From contig NZ_LT607751.1 in the NCBI RefSeq assembly GCF_900090305.1, positions 5,952,001 to 6,016,000 on the forward strand: a stretch of 64,000 nucleotides of DNA, given 5' to 3'. The DNA is from Micromonospora siamensis. GTDB lineage: Bacteria; Actinomycetota; Actinomycetes; Mycobacteriales; Micromonosporaceae. The notes beneath the pieces were generated by a model, which was not told the DNA's origin, made no database searches, and worked only from the letters and a program-made list of their open reading frames with translations. Position 1 is the first letter of the stretch, and each line of letters begins with the position of its first letter. The position numbers and the translations under genes were made by a program. Below, one piece after another: positions 17,617 through 28,243 of the stretch.

Positions 17617-18564
17617 ATGCACAATATGCTCAGGTTCGTTCTGCGGCGACTGCTCCAGATGGTCCTCGCCTTCTTCGGGACCACGCTGATCGTCTACGCG
17701 CTGATGTTCGCCGGCCAGGGCGACCCGATCCAGGCGCTCGCCGGGGAACGGCCCGTAACCGCGGCCCAGCGGGCGTACCTGACGCAGAAGTACCACCTGG
17801 ACGCGACCGGGGTCGGCGGCTTCTTCTACCGCTACTTCGACTACCTCAAGAACCTGCTCCGGGGCGACCTGGGCCAGTCGCTCACCGGCCGGTCGATCGG
17901 CGACATCCTGGTCGCCGCCTGGCCGGTCACCGTCAAGCTGGCGCTGATCGCGATGGCCGTGACCATCCTGATCGGGGTCACCGCCGGGGTGATCGCCGGC
18001 ATCCGCCGGGCCAGCGTCTTCGACAACTCGACGCTGGTGCTGACCCTGCTGGTGCTCGGCATCCCGACCATCGTGCTGGCCCCGCTCGCGCAGTACTTCC
18101 TCGGCGTGAAGTGGCAGCTTTTCCCGCCCACCGCCGGCGCCCAGCCCGACCTGTACGCGCTGCTGCTGCCCGGCATCGTGCTCGGCTCGCTGTCGCTGGC
18201 CACCGCGCTGCGGCTGACCCGGACCTCGGTGGCGGAGAACCTGCGCGCCGACTACGTGCGTACCGCCCGGTCGAAGGGGCTGGTCAAGCGCCGGATCGTC
18301 GGCGTCCACGTGCTGCGCAACTCGCTCATCCCGGTGGTCACCTTCCTCGGCGTCGAGCTGGGCAACCTGATGAGCGGCGCGATCATCACCGAGGGCGTCT
18401 TCAACATCCCCGGCGTCGGCTTCAACCTGTTCCGCGGCATCCGCACCGAGGACGGCCCGCTGGTGGTGGGCATCGTCAGCGTGCTGGTCGTGGTCTACCT
18501 GATCTCCAACCTGGTGGTGGACGTGCTCTACGCCGTACTCGACCCGAGGATCCGCTATGAGTGA
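17617..18564 (+). CDS. Peptide ABC transporter permease (DppB/OppB type)
   Basis: A 315-residue inner-membrane permease with six predicted helices. The start RFVLRRLLQMVLAFFGTTLI and the coupling motif ENLRADYVRTARSKGL with IVGVHVLRNSLIPV are characteristic of OppB/DppB. The last bases overlap the next permease by 8 nt. It acts as a heterodimer with the DppC-type product at 18557-19504. Confidence 0.93.
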   Translation: MHNMLRFVLRRLLQMVLAFFGTTLIVYALMFAGQGDPIQALAGERPVTAAQRAYLTQKYHLDATGVGGFFYRYFDYLKNLLRGDLGQSLTGRSIGDILVAAWPVTVKLALIAMAVTILIGVTAGVIAGIRRASVFDNSTLVLTLLVLGIPTIVLAPLAQYFLGVKWQLFPPTAGAQPDLYALLLPGIVLGSLSLATALRLTRTSVAENLRADYVRTARSKGLVKRRIVGVHVLRNSLIPVVTFLGVELGNLMSGAIITEGVFNIPGVGFNLFRGIRTEDGPLVVGIVSVLVVVYLISNLVVDVLYAVLDPRIRYE

Positions 18565-19504
18565 CTTTGAAACGGTGGCCGCCACGGAGGACCAGTCGGC
18601 GCGGCGCGGGGTCTCCGGGGAGCCCGGCACGCCGGCCGCCCGGCAGCGGCCCCGCAGCCTGGCCGGGGACGCCTGGCGCGACCTGCGCCGCAAGCCGGTC
18701 TTCTGGATCAGCCTCGTGCTGGTCGTGCTGGTCGCCGCGATGGCCGCCGTGCCGTCGCTGTTCACCACCAACGACCCGCGCGACTGCCTGCTCTCCCGCC
18801 AGCACGCCGGGCCGTCCGGCGGAGCCATCTTCGGGTACGACTTCCAGGGCTGCGACACGTACGCCCGGGCGGTCTACGGCGCCCGCGCCTCGCTGCTGGT
18901 CGGCGCGTTATCGGCGCTGCTCACCGGCGTGATCGCGCTGGGGGTCGGGATGGTCGCCGGCTTCTTCGGTGGCTGGGTCGACACCGTGCTCTCCCGGGTG
19001 ATCGACATCGTGCTCGGCATCCCGCTGCTGCTCGCCGCGATCGTGCTGCTCAAGCGGGTCAGCACCGCCAGCGACAACGTCCGGCTCTTCGCGGTCATCT
19101 TCGTGCTGGCCGTGCTGGGCTGGACCACCGCCGCCCGGGTGGTCCGCTCCTCGGTGATCACGGCGAAGGAGCAGGACTACGTGGCCGCGGCCCGGATGCT
19201 CGGCGCCGGCAACGGCCGGATCATGTGGCGGCACATCCTGCCCAACGCGCTGGCCCCGGCCATCGTGGTGCTCACCATCGCGCTCGGCTCGTTCATCGCC
19301 GCCGAGGCGACGCTGAGCTTCCTCGGCATCGGCCTCAAGGCCCCGACGATCTCCTGGGGGATCGAGATCGACGCCGGCCGGGTGCACATGCGCGAGAGCG
19401 CGACCCCGCTGGTGGTGCCGTCGGTGTTCCTGGCGCTGACCGTGCTCGCCTTCATCATGCTGGGCGACGCGATCCGCGACGCCTTCGACCCGAAGCTGCG
19501 GTGA
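18557..19504 (+). CDS. Peptide ABC transporter permease (DppC/OppC type)
   Basis: A 315-residue permease with the N-terminal cytoplasmic extension typical of OppC and a motif AWRDLRRKPVFWISLVLV before the first helix. The EAA coupling loop is KEQDYVAAARMLGAGNGRIM, followed by RHILPNALAP. It ends in GDAIRDAFDPKLR, the usual OppC C-terminus. It overlaps the upstream permease by 8 nt and lies 7 nt before the ATPase gene. Confidence 0.93.
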   Translation: MSDFETVAATEDQSARRGVSGEPGTPAARQRPRSLAGDAWRDLRRKPVFWISLVLVVLVAAMAAVPSLFTTNDPRDCLLSRQHAGPSGGAIFGYDFQGCDTYARAVYGARASLLVGALSALLTGVIALGVGMVAGFFGGWVDTVLSRVIDIVLGIPLLLAAIVLLKRVSTASDNVRLFAVIFVLAVLGWTTAARVVRSSVITAKEQDYVAAARMLGAGNGRIMWRHILPNALAPAIVVLTIALGSFIAAEATLSFLGIGLKAPTISWGIEIDAGRVHMRESATPLVVPSVFLALTVLAFIMLGDAIRDAFDPKLR

Positions 19505-19511
19505 CGATCTC

Positions 19512-20549
19512 ATGACCCACGCTGCCGTCCGGCCCACGCCGGCCTCCCCCACCCCGCCCGGTGGACACCTGCTCGAGGTACGGGACCTGCACGTCGAGTT
19601 CCGCACCGGTGAGGGCGTCGCCAAGGTGATCAACGGGGTGTCGTACCACCTGGACGCCGGGGAGACCCTGGCCGTGCTCGGCGAGTCCGGCTCCGGCAAG
19701 TCGGTGACCGCCCAGGCGATCATGGGCATCCTGGACACTCCCCCGGCGCACGTCCGCGCCGGCCAGATCCTCTACCAGGGGCAGGACCTGCTCACCCGGT
19801 CCGAGGAGCAGCGCCGGCAGGTGCGCGGCACGGAGATCGCGATCATCTTCCAGGACGCGCTCTCCGCGTTGAACCCGACCTTCCCGGTGGGCTGGCAGAT
19901 CGGCGAGACGCTGCGCCAACGGGCCGGGATGTCCCGCGCCGACGCCCGGGCCCGGGTGGTCGAGCTGATGGACCTGGTCCGCATCCCGGGCGCGGCGAAC
20001 CGGCTCGGCGACTACCCGCACCAGTTCTCCGGCGGCATGCGGCAACGCGTCATGATCGCGATGGCGCTGGCGATGAACCCGAAGGTGCTGATCGCCGACG
20101 AGCCGACCACCGCCCTGGACGTCACCGTGCAGGCCCAGATCATGGACCTCCTGGCCGACCTGCGGCGCGACCTCGACATGGCGATGATCCTGATCACCCA
20201 CGACCTCGGGGTGGTCGCCGGCGTCGCCGACCGGATCGCCGTGATGTACGCCGGCCGGATCGTCGAGCACGCCGACGTGCGTTCGCTCTACCGGGCGCCC
20301 GCCCACCCGTACACGAAGGGGTTGCTGGAGTCGATCCCGCGCCTCGACGTGCGTGGCCAGGCGCTCTCGACGATCAAGGGGTTGCCGCCCAACCTGATGC
20401 GGATCCCCTCCGGCTGCCCGTTCCACCCCCGGTGCCCGTACGCGCAGCAGGTCTGCGTGGACGTGGTGCCGCACGACCTGGTCCTCGGCGACGGCCGGAC
20501 CAGCGCGTGCCACTTCGCCCAGGAGGTCCGCGATGACAGCGCCCGCTAG
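19512..20549 (+). CDS. Peptide ABC transporter ATP-binding protein (OppD type)
   Basis: A 345-residue ATPase: Walker [10 protein letters not shown]-loop [13 protein letters not shown], signature [12 protein letters not shown], Walker [15 protein letters not shown], and H-loop ITHDLGVV. The C-terminal oligopeptide-transporter extension holds [15 protein letters not shown]. It partners with the OppF-type ATPase that follows. The ribosome site of that gene (aggagg at 20521) lies inside this gene's last codons. Confidence 0.93.
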   Translation: MTHAAVRPTPASPTPPGGHLLEVRDLHVEFRTGEGVAKVINGVSYHLDAGETLAVLGESGSGKSVTAQAIMGILDTPPAHVRAGQILYQGQDLLTRSEEQRRQVRGTEIAIIFQDALSALNPTFPVGWQIGETLRQRAGMSRADARARVVELMDLVRIPGAANRLGDYPHQFSGGMRQRVMIAMALAMNPKVLIADEPTTALDVTVQAQIMDLLADLRRDLDMAMILITHDLGVVAGVADRIAVMYAGRIVEHADVRSLYRAPAHPYTKGLLESIPRLDVRGQALSTIKGLPPNLMRIPSGCPFHPRCPYAQQVCVDVVPHDLVLGDGRTSACHFAQEVRDDSAR

Positions 20550-21561
20550 CCCGGCAAAGGTCCGCGGCGAGACGATCCTCGCGGTCGACAACGTGGTCAA
20601 GCACTTCCCGATCACCCGGGGAGTGCTGCTCCAGAAGCAGGTCGGCGCGGTCAGGGCCGTCGACGGGGTGAGCTTCGAGCTGCGCCGCGGCGAGACCCTC
20701 GGCATCGTCGGCGAGTCCGGCTGCGGCAAGTCCACCCTGGCCCGGCTGCTGATGCGGCTGGAGACGCCGACCGCCGGGCGGGCCGTCCTGGAGGGGCGGG
20801 ACCTGTTCGCCGCGAAGGGCGCCGAGCTGCGCCGGCTGCGCCGCAACATGCAGATGGTGATGCAGGACCCGTACACCTCGCTGAACCCGCGGATGACCGT
20901 CGGCGACATCATCGGCGAACCGTTCGAGATCCACCCCGACGCCGCCCCGAAGGGCAGCAAGCAGAAGCGGGTACGCGAGCTGCTGGACGTGGTCGGCCTG
21001 AACCCGGAGCACATCAACCGCTATCCGCACCAGTTCTCCGGCGGCCAGCGGCAGCGCATCGGCATCGCCCGGGCGCTCGCCCTGCGCCCCGAGATCATCG
21101 TCTGCGACGAGCCGGTCTCCGCCCTCGACGTCTCCATCCAGGCGCAGGTGATCAACCTGCTGGAGCAGCTCCAGGACGAGTTCGGGCTGTCGTACATCTT
21201 CATCGCCCACGACCTGTCGGTGGTCCGGCACATCTCCGACCGGGTCGCCGTGATGTACCTGGGCCGGATCGTGGAGATCGGTACCGAGAACGAGATCTAC
21301 GAGCGGGCCACCCACCCGTACACCCAGGCGCTGCTCTCCGCCGTGCCCGTCCCCGACCCGGACGCCCGGGAGAACCGGAACATGATCCGGCTGACCGGCG
21401 ACGTGCCCAGCCCGGCCGACCCGCCGTCCGGCTGCCACTTCCGCACCCGCTGCTGGAAGGCGCAGGAGATCTGCGCGACGCAGGACCCGGCGACGGTGCC
21501 GAGGGCCGCCGACCCGCACCCGTCGGCCTGCCACTTCGCCGAGCTGCGCCCGGTCGCCTGA
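20533..21561 (+). CDS. Peptide ABC transporter ATP-binding protein (OppF type)
   Basis: A 342-residue ATPase with Walker [11 protein letters not shown]-loop [13 protein letters not shown], signature [12 protein letters not shown], Walker [15 protein letters not shown] and H-loop IAHDLSVV, then the OppF-type Cys-containing tail ([15 protein letters not shown]). It overlaps the OppD gene by 17 nt and ends the operon. Its closest relative in the window is the OppF of the second operon at 39942-40955, with long identical stretches. Confidence 0.93.
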   Translation: MTAPASPAKVRGETILAVDNVVKHFPITRGVLLQKQVGAVRAVDGVSFELRRGETLGIVGESGCGKSTLARLLMRLETPTAGRAVLEGRDLFAAKGAELRRLRRNMQMVMQDPYTSLNPRMTVGDIIGEPFEIHPDAAPKGSKQKRVRELLDVVGLNPEHINRYPHQFSGGQRQRIGIARALALRPEIIVCDEPVSALDVSIQAQVINLLEQLQDEFGLSYIFIAHDLSVVRHISDRVAVMYLGRIVEIGTENEIYERATHPYTQALLSAVPVPDPDARENRNMIRLTGDVPSPADPPSGCHFRTRCWKAQEICATQDPATVPRAADPHPSACHFAELRPVA

Positions 21562-21596
21562 CCGGACGGGGTTGACGCCCGCGGGAGACTCGACAC

Positions 21597-22133
21597 ATGG
21601 GGGCGCGTCGATCGGCGATCGGACTGGCGGTGGCGACCGGGCTCCTGGTCGCCGGATGCGACGGGGCGGCGCCGGCGGCCGGACCGGGTCCCGGCCGACC
21701 GGCCGGCGCCGGACCGGAAGCCTCCGCCGGTGGCCGCAGCGCGCCGGCCCATCCCCCGGCGGCCGCGCCCACCCCGACCTGTCCGCCGGACAACCGGCTC
21801 GACACCCTCACGGCCGGCGGTGGTGGCGAACTGGTCGGCAACCCCGGGGTGTTCTGGGCGTTGCTCTTCCACACCGAGGAACGCCTGCGCCCCGGCCAGC
21901 GGCTCAAGATCGCGCTCAAGATGACCGGCTCCGGCGCGCTGACGGCGCGGGCCGTCGGGCCCGACGGCGCGACCGTCGAGCCCGAGGGGCTGGACACCCA
22001 CGGCGACAGCGACTGGCGCCGCCCCGGTGACGAGTGGGGTTCCTACTGGGTTTTCCCCACGGCCGGTTGCTGGACCGTCCAGGCGGAACGCGCCGACGGT
22101 ACCCGGGGCGCCTTCAGCCTGCGCGCCGGCTGA
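21597..22133 (+). CDS. Putative secreted lipoprotein of unknown function
   Basis: A 178-residue protein with a signal peptide ending in the lipobox VAGC (Cys21). A Pro/Ala-rich linker runs to about residue 60. The remaining roughly 115-residue domain contains two Trp-rich strands (GVFWALLFHTEE, then WGSYWVFPTAGCWTVQAE) and looks like an all-beta fold. It is 35 nt after the OppF gene and could be co-transcribed with it. The domain is not recognised. Confidence 0.65.
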   Translation: MGARRSAIGLAVATGLLVAGCDGAAPAAGPGPGRPAGAGPEASAGGRSAPAHPPAAAPTPTCPPDNRLDTLTAGGGGELVGNPGVFWALLFHTEERLRPGQRLKIALKMTGSGALTARAVGPDGATVEPEGLDTHGDSDWRRPGDEWGSYWVFPTAGCWTVQAERADGTRGAFSLRAG

Positions 22134-22148
22134 ACGACCCCGACGCGA

Positions 22149-22186
22149 GAGGCCCCGCCCCCTGGAGGAAGAGGGGGCGGGGCCTC
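22149..22186. terminator. Bidirectional terminator between convergent genes
   Basis: A perfect 15-bp stem (22149-22163 with 22172-22186) and an 8-nt loop between the lipoprotein stop and the stop of the minus-strand BNR gene. Confidence 0.85.
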
Positions 22187-22234
22187 CGCCGTCCGGTCCG
22201 GGCCGCGGGACCGGCCCGGACCGGACGACGTCTG

Positions 22235-24868
22235 CTACAGCTGGGCCAGGTCGAACGCCCAGATGCCGCGTCCGTGGGTGGCGACGTAGAGCGAGTTGGT
22301 CGCCGCGTCGTACTCGACGTCCATCCCGACGGTCAGCGGCAGGCCGCTGCCGAGCCGCTGCCAGGTGGTCGCCCCCGGCGCCCGGTAGAAGGAGGCCAGG
22401 TCGGTGGCGAGCACCAGCGCGCCGTTGGGCAGCTCCTTGACCGAGCTGGCCGGCACGTCCGGCAGGTTCGCCGAGACGTCCTTCCAGGTCGCGCCCGCGT
22501 CCGTGGTCTCGAAGACGTGGCCGAAGCCGGCCCCCGGGCCCTCGGTGAACCGGCGGGAGAAGCCGTTGACCGCCACGAAGGCGTGCGAGGCGTTCGCCGG
22601 GTCGACCCCGACGCCCTGCACGAACCGGTTCGGGAACTCCGCCGGCAGGGTCAGCTGGTGCCAGCTGGCCGGGTCGTTCACCTTGCCGACCGCGACACCC
22701 CGGGTGAAGCCCGAGTTGTTGCACGGCCCGCACCAACCGACGTACGCGGTGCCGCCGGAGACGCCGACCGAGGTGGCGGTGTGTCCGGCACCCAGGTCGA
22801 ACACGTTGCTCCAGCCCTTGCCGTCCGGGATCGAGTAGCCCTTGGTGTTCACCCAGACGTGCTGGCCACCGGCCACCCAGACGTTGGCGTCCCTGGTGTC
22901 CCCCGAGAACGGCGCGATGAACCGGGCCGGCTCGTCACCCGGCGACGAGGTGTACGGCTGGATGTCCCGCGAGGTGGAGGTCTCCGCCGTGCCCGGACCG
23001 GGGTTGGCGTTGCAGTTCTCCGTCACCCGCATGGCCAGGTTGGTGTACTCCTGCACCTGGCGGCAGCCGTTGGCCGGGTCGGCCAGCGAGTCGCCGCCGT
23101 CACCGCCGAAGTTGGAACCCATCACGGTGTCGCCGGGCCGCAGCACCGACACGCCGTTGTCCTGGAGACCGCCGCTGACCACGTTGCCGGCCTTCGCCGG
23201 GTCCTTGCCGACCGCCACCGCGTAGTACTGGAGGGCGTCGATGGTGCCGTCGTTCAGGCTCTGCCAGTCGGTGGCGTGGCCTTCCTTGTCGGTCTTGCCG
23301 CTGATCGGCCGGCGGTAGATGCCGCCGTCGTTGCCGACGTAGACGAACCCGTTGCCGACCGCCACCGAGTGCTGGTCGGAGTGGGTGGTCTTGTTGCACT
23401 TGTTCTGCGCGTCGTAGATGTTCCAGCAGGCGAAGCCGAAGTTCCAGTACGGCCCGACGGTCTTCCAGTTGGCGCCCGCGTCGGTCGACTCGTAGACCTC
23501 CTCCAGACCCGCCCAGACATGGTTCGGGTTGGCCGGGTCGACGGTGAGGAACTGGTTGTACCAGGCCTGGATGCCGGGGCCGTACCCCTTGCCGATCACC
23601 GTCTGCTTGAGCGCGGAACCGGAGTTGCCCAGCTTCGACGAGTCGGCGATCTTGTTCCACGGGCCGGCCGGGTTGCCGGTGTTGGATACGTAGATGCCGT
23701 CCAGGTAGCTGTTGACGTTGCCGGCCGGCTTGTTCAGCAGCTTCGGCGACTGGTTGATCGCGTACAGCTTGCCCCCGTCGGCGGAGAACGCGAACGTCAC
23801 GTAGCCGATGTCGTCGGCCGGCATGGCGCCGGTCGGGTTGACCTTCGCCCAGCCGCCCGCGGTGTAGTCGGTGGTCTCGTAGAAGCCGTTGTACGTGTCG
23901 CCGGACCGCCAGGCGGAGGCCACCACGACGTGCTTCGGGTTGCGCGGGTCGTCGGCCACGTCGTTGACGATGTTCTTGTACGCGGCGTTGGCCGTGCCGG
24001 CGTTCGCGCCGCCCGGCAGGTACGACGGGTTCGGCGCCCACTCGAACTTCCACGCGCCGGAGGCGCTGCTCATCGAGTGCGAGTACAGGCCCCGGTTGGT
24101 GGCCGCCCAGACCTTGCCGTCGAAGAAGCGCAGCTTGTTGATGACCGAGCTCTCCAGCTCGGTGCCGCCGACCCGGTCGCTCGGGCTGAACGTGCCGGTC
24201 GTCGGGTTGGCCAGCCGGTAGACGCCGGCGCCCACGAAGGAGGTGGCGCCGGTGTTCGCCTCGCCGGTCGCGTACCAGAGGGAGCCGTCGGAGGCGAGCA
24301 CGACGTCGCCGCTGGACAGGGTGGGCAGCTTGTCCGTGATCGGCGTCCAGCTCCCGCCGCCGATCGAGGACCGCCACACACCGCCGTCGGCGCCGGCCGC
24401 GTACACGTGACCGCTGTTGTCGGCCGCGAGGCCGGTGATCCGGCCGGTCTGCAGGCCGGCGCCCCCGGAGGAGTTGGAGGCGTAGTCGCGGTAGCGGGGG
24501 TCGTCACCGTCGTACTTGATCCTCGTGACCTCGCGCCAGTTGCCCGCGGTCGCCGGCATGCTGCCCAGCTCGCTGAACGCGTTGGCGTACGCGCCCGGCG
24601 CGACGATGCCCGGCGCGGACCGGGCCTGGGCGAACTGCTCGGCGATCACCCGGGCCTCGAAGGCCTCCTCGCCCGCCTCGGCCGAGTCCTCCCCGGCCGC
24701 CATCTCCATGAACTCCCGGGCGTGCCAGGGCATGTTGGCGCCCGGCTCGTCGGCCAGGCCGAGAGCTTCCTGCACCTCGTGGTTGGTGGCTACCACGCCA
24801 CCGAGCGCGGCGGTCAGCACCAGCGCGCCCGCGATTGTCGCCGGCTTGCGCCAGCGGGACTTCGACAT
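22235..24868 (-). CDS. Secreted BNR/sortilin-like beta-propeller protein (glycosyl hydrolase-like)
   Basis: An 877-residue exported protein. A signal sequence (TIAGALVLTAALGGVVA) precedes an acidic segment, then repeated blades with BNR/Asp-box motifs such as STDAGANWK, TTDAGATWKDV, and ADGGVWRSS. The ending YVATHGRGIWAFDL is typical of VPS10/sortilin-like and sialidase-superfamily propellers. Whether it has hydrolase activity cannot be told. ATG 24868 follows a ggagga ribosome site; the frame is open much further upstream but without a start of equal quality. Confidence 0.8.
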   Translation of the reverse strand: MSKSRWRKPATIAGALVLTAALGGVVATNHEVQEALGLADEPGANMPWHAREFMEMAAGEDSAEAGEEAFEARVIAEQFAQARSAPGIVAPGAYANAFSELGSMPATAGNWREVTRIKYDGDDPRYRDYASNSSGGAGLQTGRITGLAADNSGHVYAAGADGGVWRSSIGGGSWTPITDKLPTLSSGDVVLASDGSLWYATGEANTGATSFVGAGVYRLANPTTGTFSPSDRVGGTELESSVINKLRFFDGKVWAATNRGLYSHSMSSASGAWKFEWAPNPSYLPGGANAGTANAAYKNIVNDVADDPRNPKHVVVASAWRSGDTYNGFYETTDYTAGGWAKVNPTGAMPADDIGYVTFAFSADGGKLYAINQSPKLLNKPAGNVNSYLDGIYVSNTGNPAGPWNKIADSSKLGNSGSALKQTVIGKGYGPGIQAWYNQFLTVDPANPNHVWAGLEEVYESTDAGANWKTVGPYWNFGFACWNIYDAQNKCNKTTHSDQHSVAVGNGFVYVGNDGGIYRRPISGKTDKEGHATDWQSLNDGTIDALQYYAVAVGKDPAKAGNVVSGGLQDNGVSVLRPGDTVMGSNFGGDGGDSLADPANGCRQVQEYTNLAMRVTENCNANPGPGTAETSTSRDIQPYTSSPGDEPARFIAPFSGDTRDANVWVAGGQHVWVNTKGYSIPDGKGWSNVFDLGAGHTATSVGVSGGTAYVGWCGPCNNSGFTRGVAVGKVNDPASWHQLTLPAEFPNRFVQGVGVDPANASHAFVAVNGFSRRFTEGPGAGFGHVFETTDAGATWKDVSANLPDVPASSVKELPNGALVLATDLASFYRAPGATTWQRLGSGLPLTVGMDVEYDAATNSLYVATHGRGIWAFDLAQL

Positions 24869-25148
24869 GTGAATCCTCCGGGATTCAGGGGGATCCCGGG
24901 CGGCTGTGGCCCGGGGAGGGGGATCCGGGACGGCGGACGGCCGGCCACGAACCTGGGGAGACGGACGGGTGTCGGGACACGACGGTCCCCGGTGGTGGTC
25001 GACGCAGGAACGGCCGGCGACGAGGCGTTCGGACCAGGTCACTGGTCGGGTGGCCGCCGCACGGCGGGGGCCGGTGCGCCGGCGGTCGTCGTGCCGCGGG
25101 GGCCGCGGCCGGCTGACCGGCGTCGTGGGGCGGGTCGACGTGGCCCGG
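24869..25148. other. Intergenic region upstream of the BNR gene
   Basis: 280 nt of G/C-rich DNA between two minus-strand genes. It contains the ribosome site of the BNR gene and presumably its promoter. No supportable gene or strong hairpin was seen. Confidence 0.5.
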
Positions 25149-25625
25149 TCAGGCGACGGGTGGGGCCCGGGAGGGCAGCGTGCCGCGCGGCGGCAGCGGG
25201 ACGGCCGGCGCCCGGTAACGCGGGGCGGCCACGACGACGGTCGACGGGCCACCGGCGCGCACGGGCGGGCCGAGGAGGGGATCGTCCGGTCCGTCGCTGG
25301 TGACGACGCCGGCGCGGTGGTCACCACACGGCCCGCCGCACGCGCCCTCCCGCAGCTCCGACGGTGCGCCGGGCCGCGCGAGGCGGTCCGCGACGGCACG
25401 GGGGTCGCCGGTGGCCGGGACGGTGCGGTGCGGGGTGGTGACCGGAGCGTCGACGCGCCGCGCGTCCCCGGCGGGGAGGTGCGACGCGTCGTGGACGATC
25501 GACCGGTGCGCGGCGGTGACCACCGCGCCGGGCTGATGGGTCTCCGCACAGGCCGGGGCGCCCAGTCCCGCCAGGACGAACGCCAACGCGACGGCGACGG
25601 CGCTCAGCCGTTCGAACACGCGCAT
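25149..25625 (-). CDS. Small secreted protein of unknown function
   Basis: A 158-residue reading with a good signal peptide (LSAVAVALAFVLAGLGAPAC, cleavage near AETHQ), followed by a low-complexity Ala/Pro/Arg-rich region without a recognised domain. It contains a few Cys (PAC near the cleavage site, then CGGPC). ATG 25625 is the start that places the signal peptide at the N-terminus. The high GC content keeps many frames open, so the evidence is the signal peptide alone. Confidence 0.45.
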   Translation of the reverse strand: MRVFERLSAVAVALAFVLAGLGAPACAETHQPGAVVTAAHRSIVHDASHLPAGDARRVDAPVTTPHRTVPATGDPRAVADRLARPGAPSELREGACGGPCGDHRAGVVTSDGPDDPLLGPPVRAGGPSTVVVAAPRYRAPAVPLPPRGTLPSRAPPVA

Positions 25626-25825
25626 GGGCGGACCTGCCGGGGGATTCGGGGAGCCGCTCAGGCCGGCGGCCGCACGGGCCGGGGGCGGGAGGCGGCGGCG
25701 GGGAGAACGGGGAGGGTCGATCGCTTGCTGCCGCGACCACGCTAGCAACAACATTTGACCGACGGCAACGGCCGGGTCGTCGTACTTTCGGCTGCTCAGC
25801 GCCGCCCGGTCCGCAGTGGAGCAGA

Positions 25826-25858
25826 CGGCGCGGGACGCGACGACCGCGTCCCGCGCCG
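25826..25858 (-). terminator. Terminator of purNH
   Basis: A perfect 14-bp stem (25826-25839 with 25845-25858) and a 5-nt loop, directly after the purH stop. Confidence 0.8.
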
Positions 25859-25863
25859 CGGCC

Positions 25864-27435
25864 TCAGTGGAAGAAGTGCCGGGTGCCGGTGAAGTACATC
25901 GTCACGCCGGCCTCCTTGCAGGCGGCGATGGTCTCCTCGTCGCGGATCGAACCACCGGGCTGCACGATCGCCGTGACGCCCGCGTCGAGCAGGATCTTCG
26001 GCCCGTCGGCGAACGGGAAGAACGCGTCCGAGGCCGCCACCGCGCCCCGGGCCCGCTCGGCGCCGGCCCGGTCGACCGCCAGCCGCGCCGAGTCCACCCG
26101 GTTCACCTGGCCCATGCCCACCCCGACCGAGGCGCCGTCGCGGGCGAGCAGGATGGCGTTGCTCTTCACCGCGCGTACCGCCCGCCAGGCGAAGACCAGG
26201 TCGGCCAGGGTCGCCTCGTCCGCCGCCTCGCCGGCCGCCAGCCGCCAGTTCGCCGGGTCGTCGCCCTCGGCGTCGATCAGGTCCCGGGTCTGCACCAGCA
26301 GGCCGCCGGTGACCTCCCGCGACTCCACCCGCGGCGGGGCGTACGCGGGGGCGCGCAGCAGCCGGACGTTCTTCTTGGCCCGGAGCACCTCCAGGGCGCC
26401 CTCGTCGTACCCGGGGGCCACCACGACCTCGGTAAAGATCTCCGCGACCTGCCGGGCCAGCTCCACCGAGACCGGCCGGTTGACCGCGATCACGCCGCCG
26501 AACGCGGAGACCGGGTCGCAGGCGTGCGCCTTGCGGTGCGCCTCGGCCACGTCCGCGCCGACCGCGATGCCGCACGGGTTGGCGTGCTTGATGATCGCCA
26601 CCGCCGGCTGGCCGGTGAAGTCGTTCGCCGACCGCCACGCGGCGTCCGCGTCGACGTAGTTGTTGTAGGACATCTCCTTGCCGTGCAGCTGCTCGGCCTG
26701 GGCCAGCCCGGCCGGGGCGGCCGGGTCGACGTAGACCGCCGCGCCCTGGTGCGGGTTCTCGCCGTAGCGCAGCACCGCCTGCCGGCGCAGCGCCGACCCG
26801 GTGAACCGCGGCCAGGTGTCGGCCTCCGGCGCCAGCTCCCGCGCGAACCAGTCGGCGACCGCCACGTCGTACTCGGCGATGTCGGCGAAGGCGCGGGCCG
26901 CGAGCGCCCGGCGCTGCGCCAGCGTGAAACCGCCCGCGCCGAGGGCGGCGACCAGCCCCGGGTACGCGGCCGGGTCGGTCACCACGGCCACCGACGCGTG
27001 GTTCTTCGCGGCGGCCCGGACCATCGCCGGCCCACCGATGTCGATCTGCTCGACGCACTCGTCCTGGGTCGCGCCGGAGGCGACGGTGGCCTGGAACGGG
27101 TAGAGGTTGGAGACCAGCAGGTCGATCCCGCCGATGCCGTGCTCGTCGAGCTGGGCGGCGTGCGAGTCCTTGCGCAGGTCGGCCAGGAGGCCGCCGTGGA
27201 TCTTCGGGTGCAGGGTCTTCACCCGGCCGTCGAGGATCTCCGGGAAGCCGGTCACCTGCTCCACGGCGGTCACCGGGACGCCGGCCCCGGCGATCGTCGA
27301 GGCGGTGCTGCCGGTCGAGACGATCTCCACCCCGGCGGCGTGCAGCGCCCCGGCCAGCTCGACCAGGCCGCTCTTGTCGTAGACGCTGACCAGCGCCCGC
27401 CGGATCGGGCGGCGCTCGTCCCCAGTGGCACTCAC
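25864..27435 (-). CDS. purH: Bifunctional AICAR formyltransferase/IMP cyclohydrolase
   Basis: A 523-residue enzyme for the last two steps of IMP synthesis. The N-terminal IMP cyclohydrolase domain (about 1-190) includes [11 protein letters not shown] and IVSTGSTA; the AICAR transformylase domain holds [24 protein letters not shown], and [11 protein letters not shown], with the catalytic Lys-His. The end is TGTRHFFH, as in other PurH proteins. GTG 27435 overlaps the purN stop by 4 nt (GTGA), so it is preferred to an ATG 33 nt upstream. Confidence 0.95.
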   Translation of the reverse strand: MSATGDERRPIRRALVSVYDKSGLVELAGALHAAGVEIVSTGSTASTIAGAGVPVTAVEQVTGFPEILDGRVKTLHPKIHGGLLADLRKDSHAAQLDEHGIGGIDLLVSNLYPFQATVASGATQDECVEQIDIGGPAMVRAAAKNHASVAVVTDPAAYPGLVAALGAGGFTLAQRRALAARAFADIAEYDVAVADWFARELAPEADTWPRFTGSALRRQAVLRYGENPHQGAAVYVDPAAPAGLAQAEQLHGKEMSYNNYVDADAAWRSANDFTGQPAVAIIKHANPCGIAVGADVAEAHRKAHACDPVSAFGGVIAVNRPVSVELARQVAEIFTEVVVAPGYDEGALEVLRAKKNVRLLRAPAYAPPRVESREVTGGLLVQTRDLIDAEGDDPANWRLAAGEAADEATLADLVFAWRAVRAVKSNAILLARDGASVGVGMGQVNRVDSARLAVDRAGAERARGAVAASDAFFPFADGPKILLDAGVTAIVQPGGSIRDEETIAACKEAGVTMYFTGTRHFFH

Positions 27436-28052
27436 GGAATGGTGACCTTTCTCCCGGTGATCGTCCAACCTTCACGGACCAGGCGGCCGACCTGCTCGAC
27501 GAGCTGGCGCCGCTCGGCTTCCTTGATGCGCTCGGTGAGCGCCTCCTCGTCGTCGCCGTCGAGGACCGGCACGGCGACCTGCGCGACGATCGGACCGGTG
27601 TCCATCCCCGCGTCGACGAAGAAGAGGGTGGCCCCGGTGACCTTGACGCCGTAGGCCAGCGCGTCGCGGGGGCCGTGGATGCCGGGGAACGCCGGCAGCA
27701 GGGTGTTGTGCGTGTTCAGGTAGCGGTCGCCGAACGCGCCCAGGAAGTGCGGGCCGACCAGCTTGAGGAACCCGGCGCTGATCACCAGGTCGGGCCGGTG
27801 CTCCGCGACGTGCGCGGTCAGCGCCTTGTCCCAGTCCTCCCGGGTCGGGTGGTCCTTCAGCCGGTCCACGAAGGTCGGCACCCCGGCCGCCGCCGCCCGG
27901 TCCAGGCCGGCGATGCCGTCCCGGTCCGCGCCGACCGCCACCACCCGGGCGCCGTACCCGGGGTCGGCGGCGGCGTCCAGCAGCGCCTGGAGGTTGCTGC
28001 CGGAACCGGAGACGAGGACGACGAGGCGGGCGGCGGACGCGGGCTCGGTCAC
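27432..28052 (-). CDS. purN: Phosphoribosylglycinamide formyltransferase
   Basis: A 206-residue enzyme that transfers a formyl group from 10-formyl-THF to GAR in purine synthesis. It has the phosphate loop [11 protein letters not shown] and the catalytic region [14 protein letters not shown] with the essential Asn and His, followed by [17 protein letters not shown] with the catalytic Asp. The residue after the catalytic His is Asn where Pro is common. It is coupled to purH by a 4-nt overlap. Confidence 0.95.
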   Translation of the reverse strand: MTEPASAARLVVLVSGSGSNLQALLDAAADPGYGARVVAVGADRDGIAGLDRAAAAGVPTFVDRLKDHPTREDWDKALTAHVAEHRPDLVISAGFLKLVGPHFLGAFGDRYLNTHNTLLPAFPGIHGPRDALAYGVKVTGATLFFVDAGMDTGPIVAQVAVPVLDGDDEEALTERIKEAERRQLVEQVGRLVREGWTITGRKVTIP

Positions 28053-28243
28053 GCGGCAACCCTATCGGGCTGCCCCGGACGCCCGGCGGACGGGCGGTAC
28101 GGCACGGCACGCGGCGTCCGCCGGGTGGGCGACGCGGCGTTCGTCTCGATCATCGGTCGCGCGGACGCGATACGCTGCCGATCGCTCGGTGTCCGGCGTA
28201 CGCCCGGCCCGGGGACCGCCGTCGCCAACGAGGAGTACGCCGA

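Noticed and set aside
15862..18858. A nearly 1000-codon open frame opposite the Opp operon.
   Set aside because: Same cause: it mirrors the substrate-binding protein and permease genes, whose family motifs are clear.
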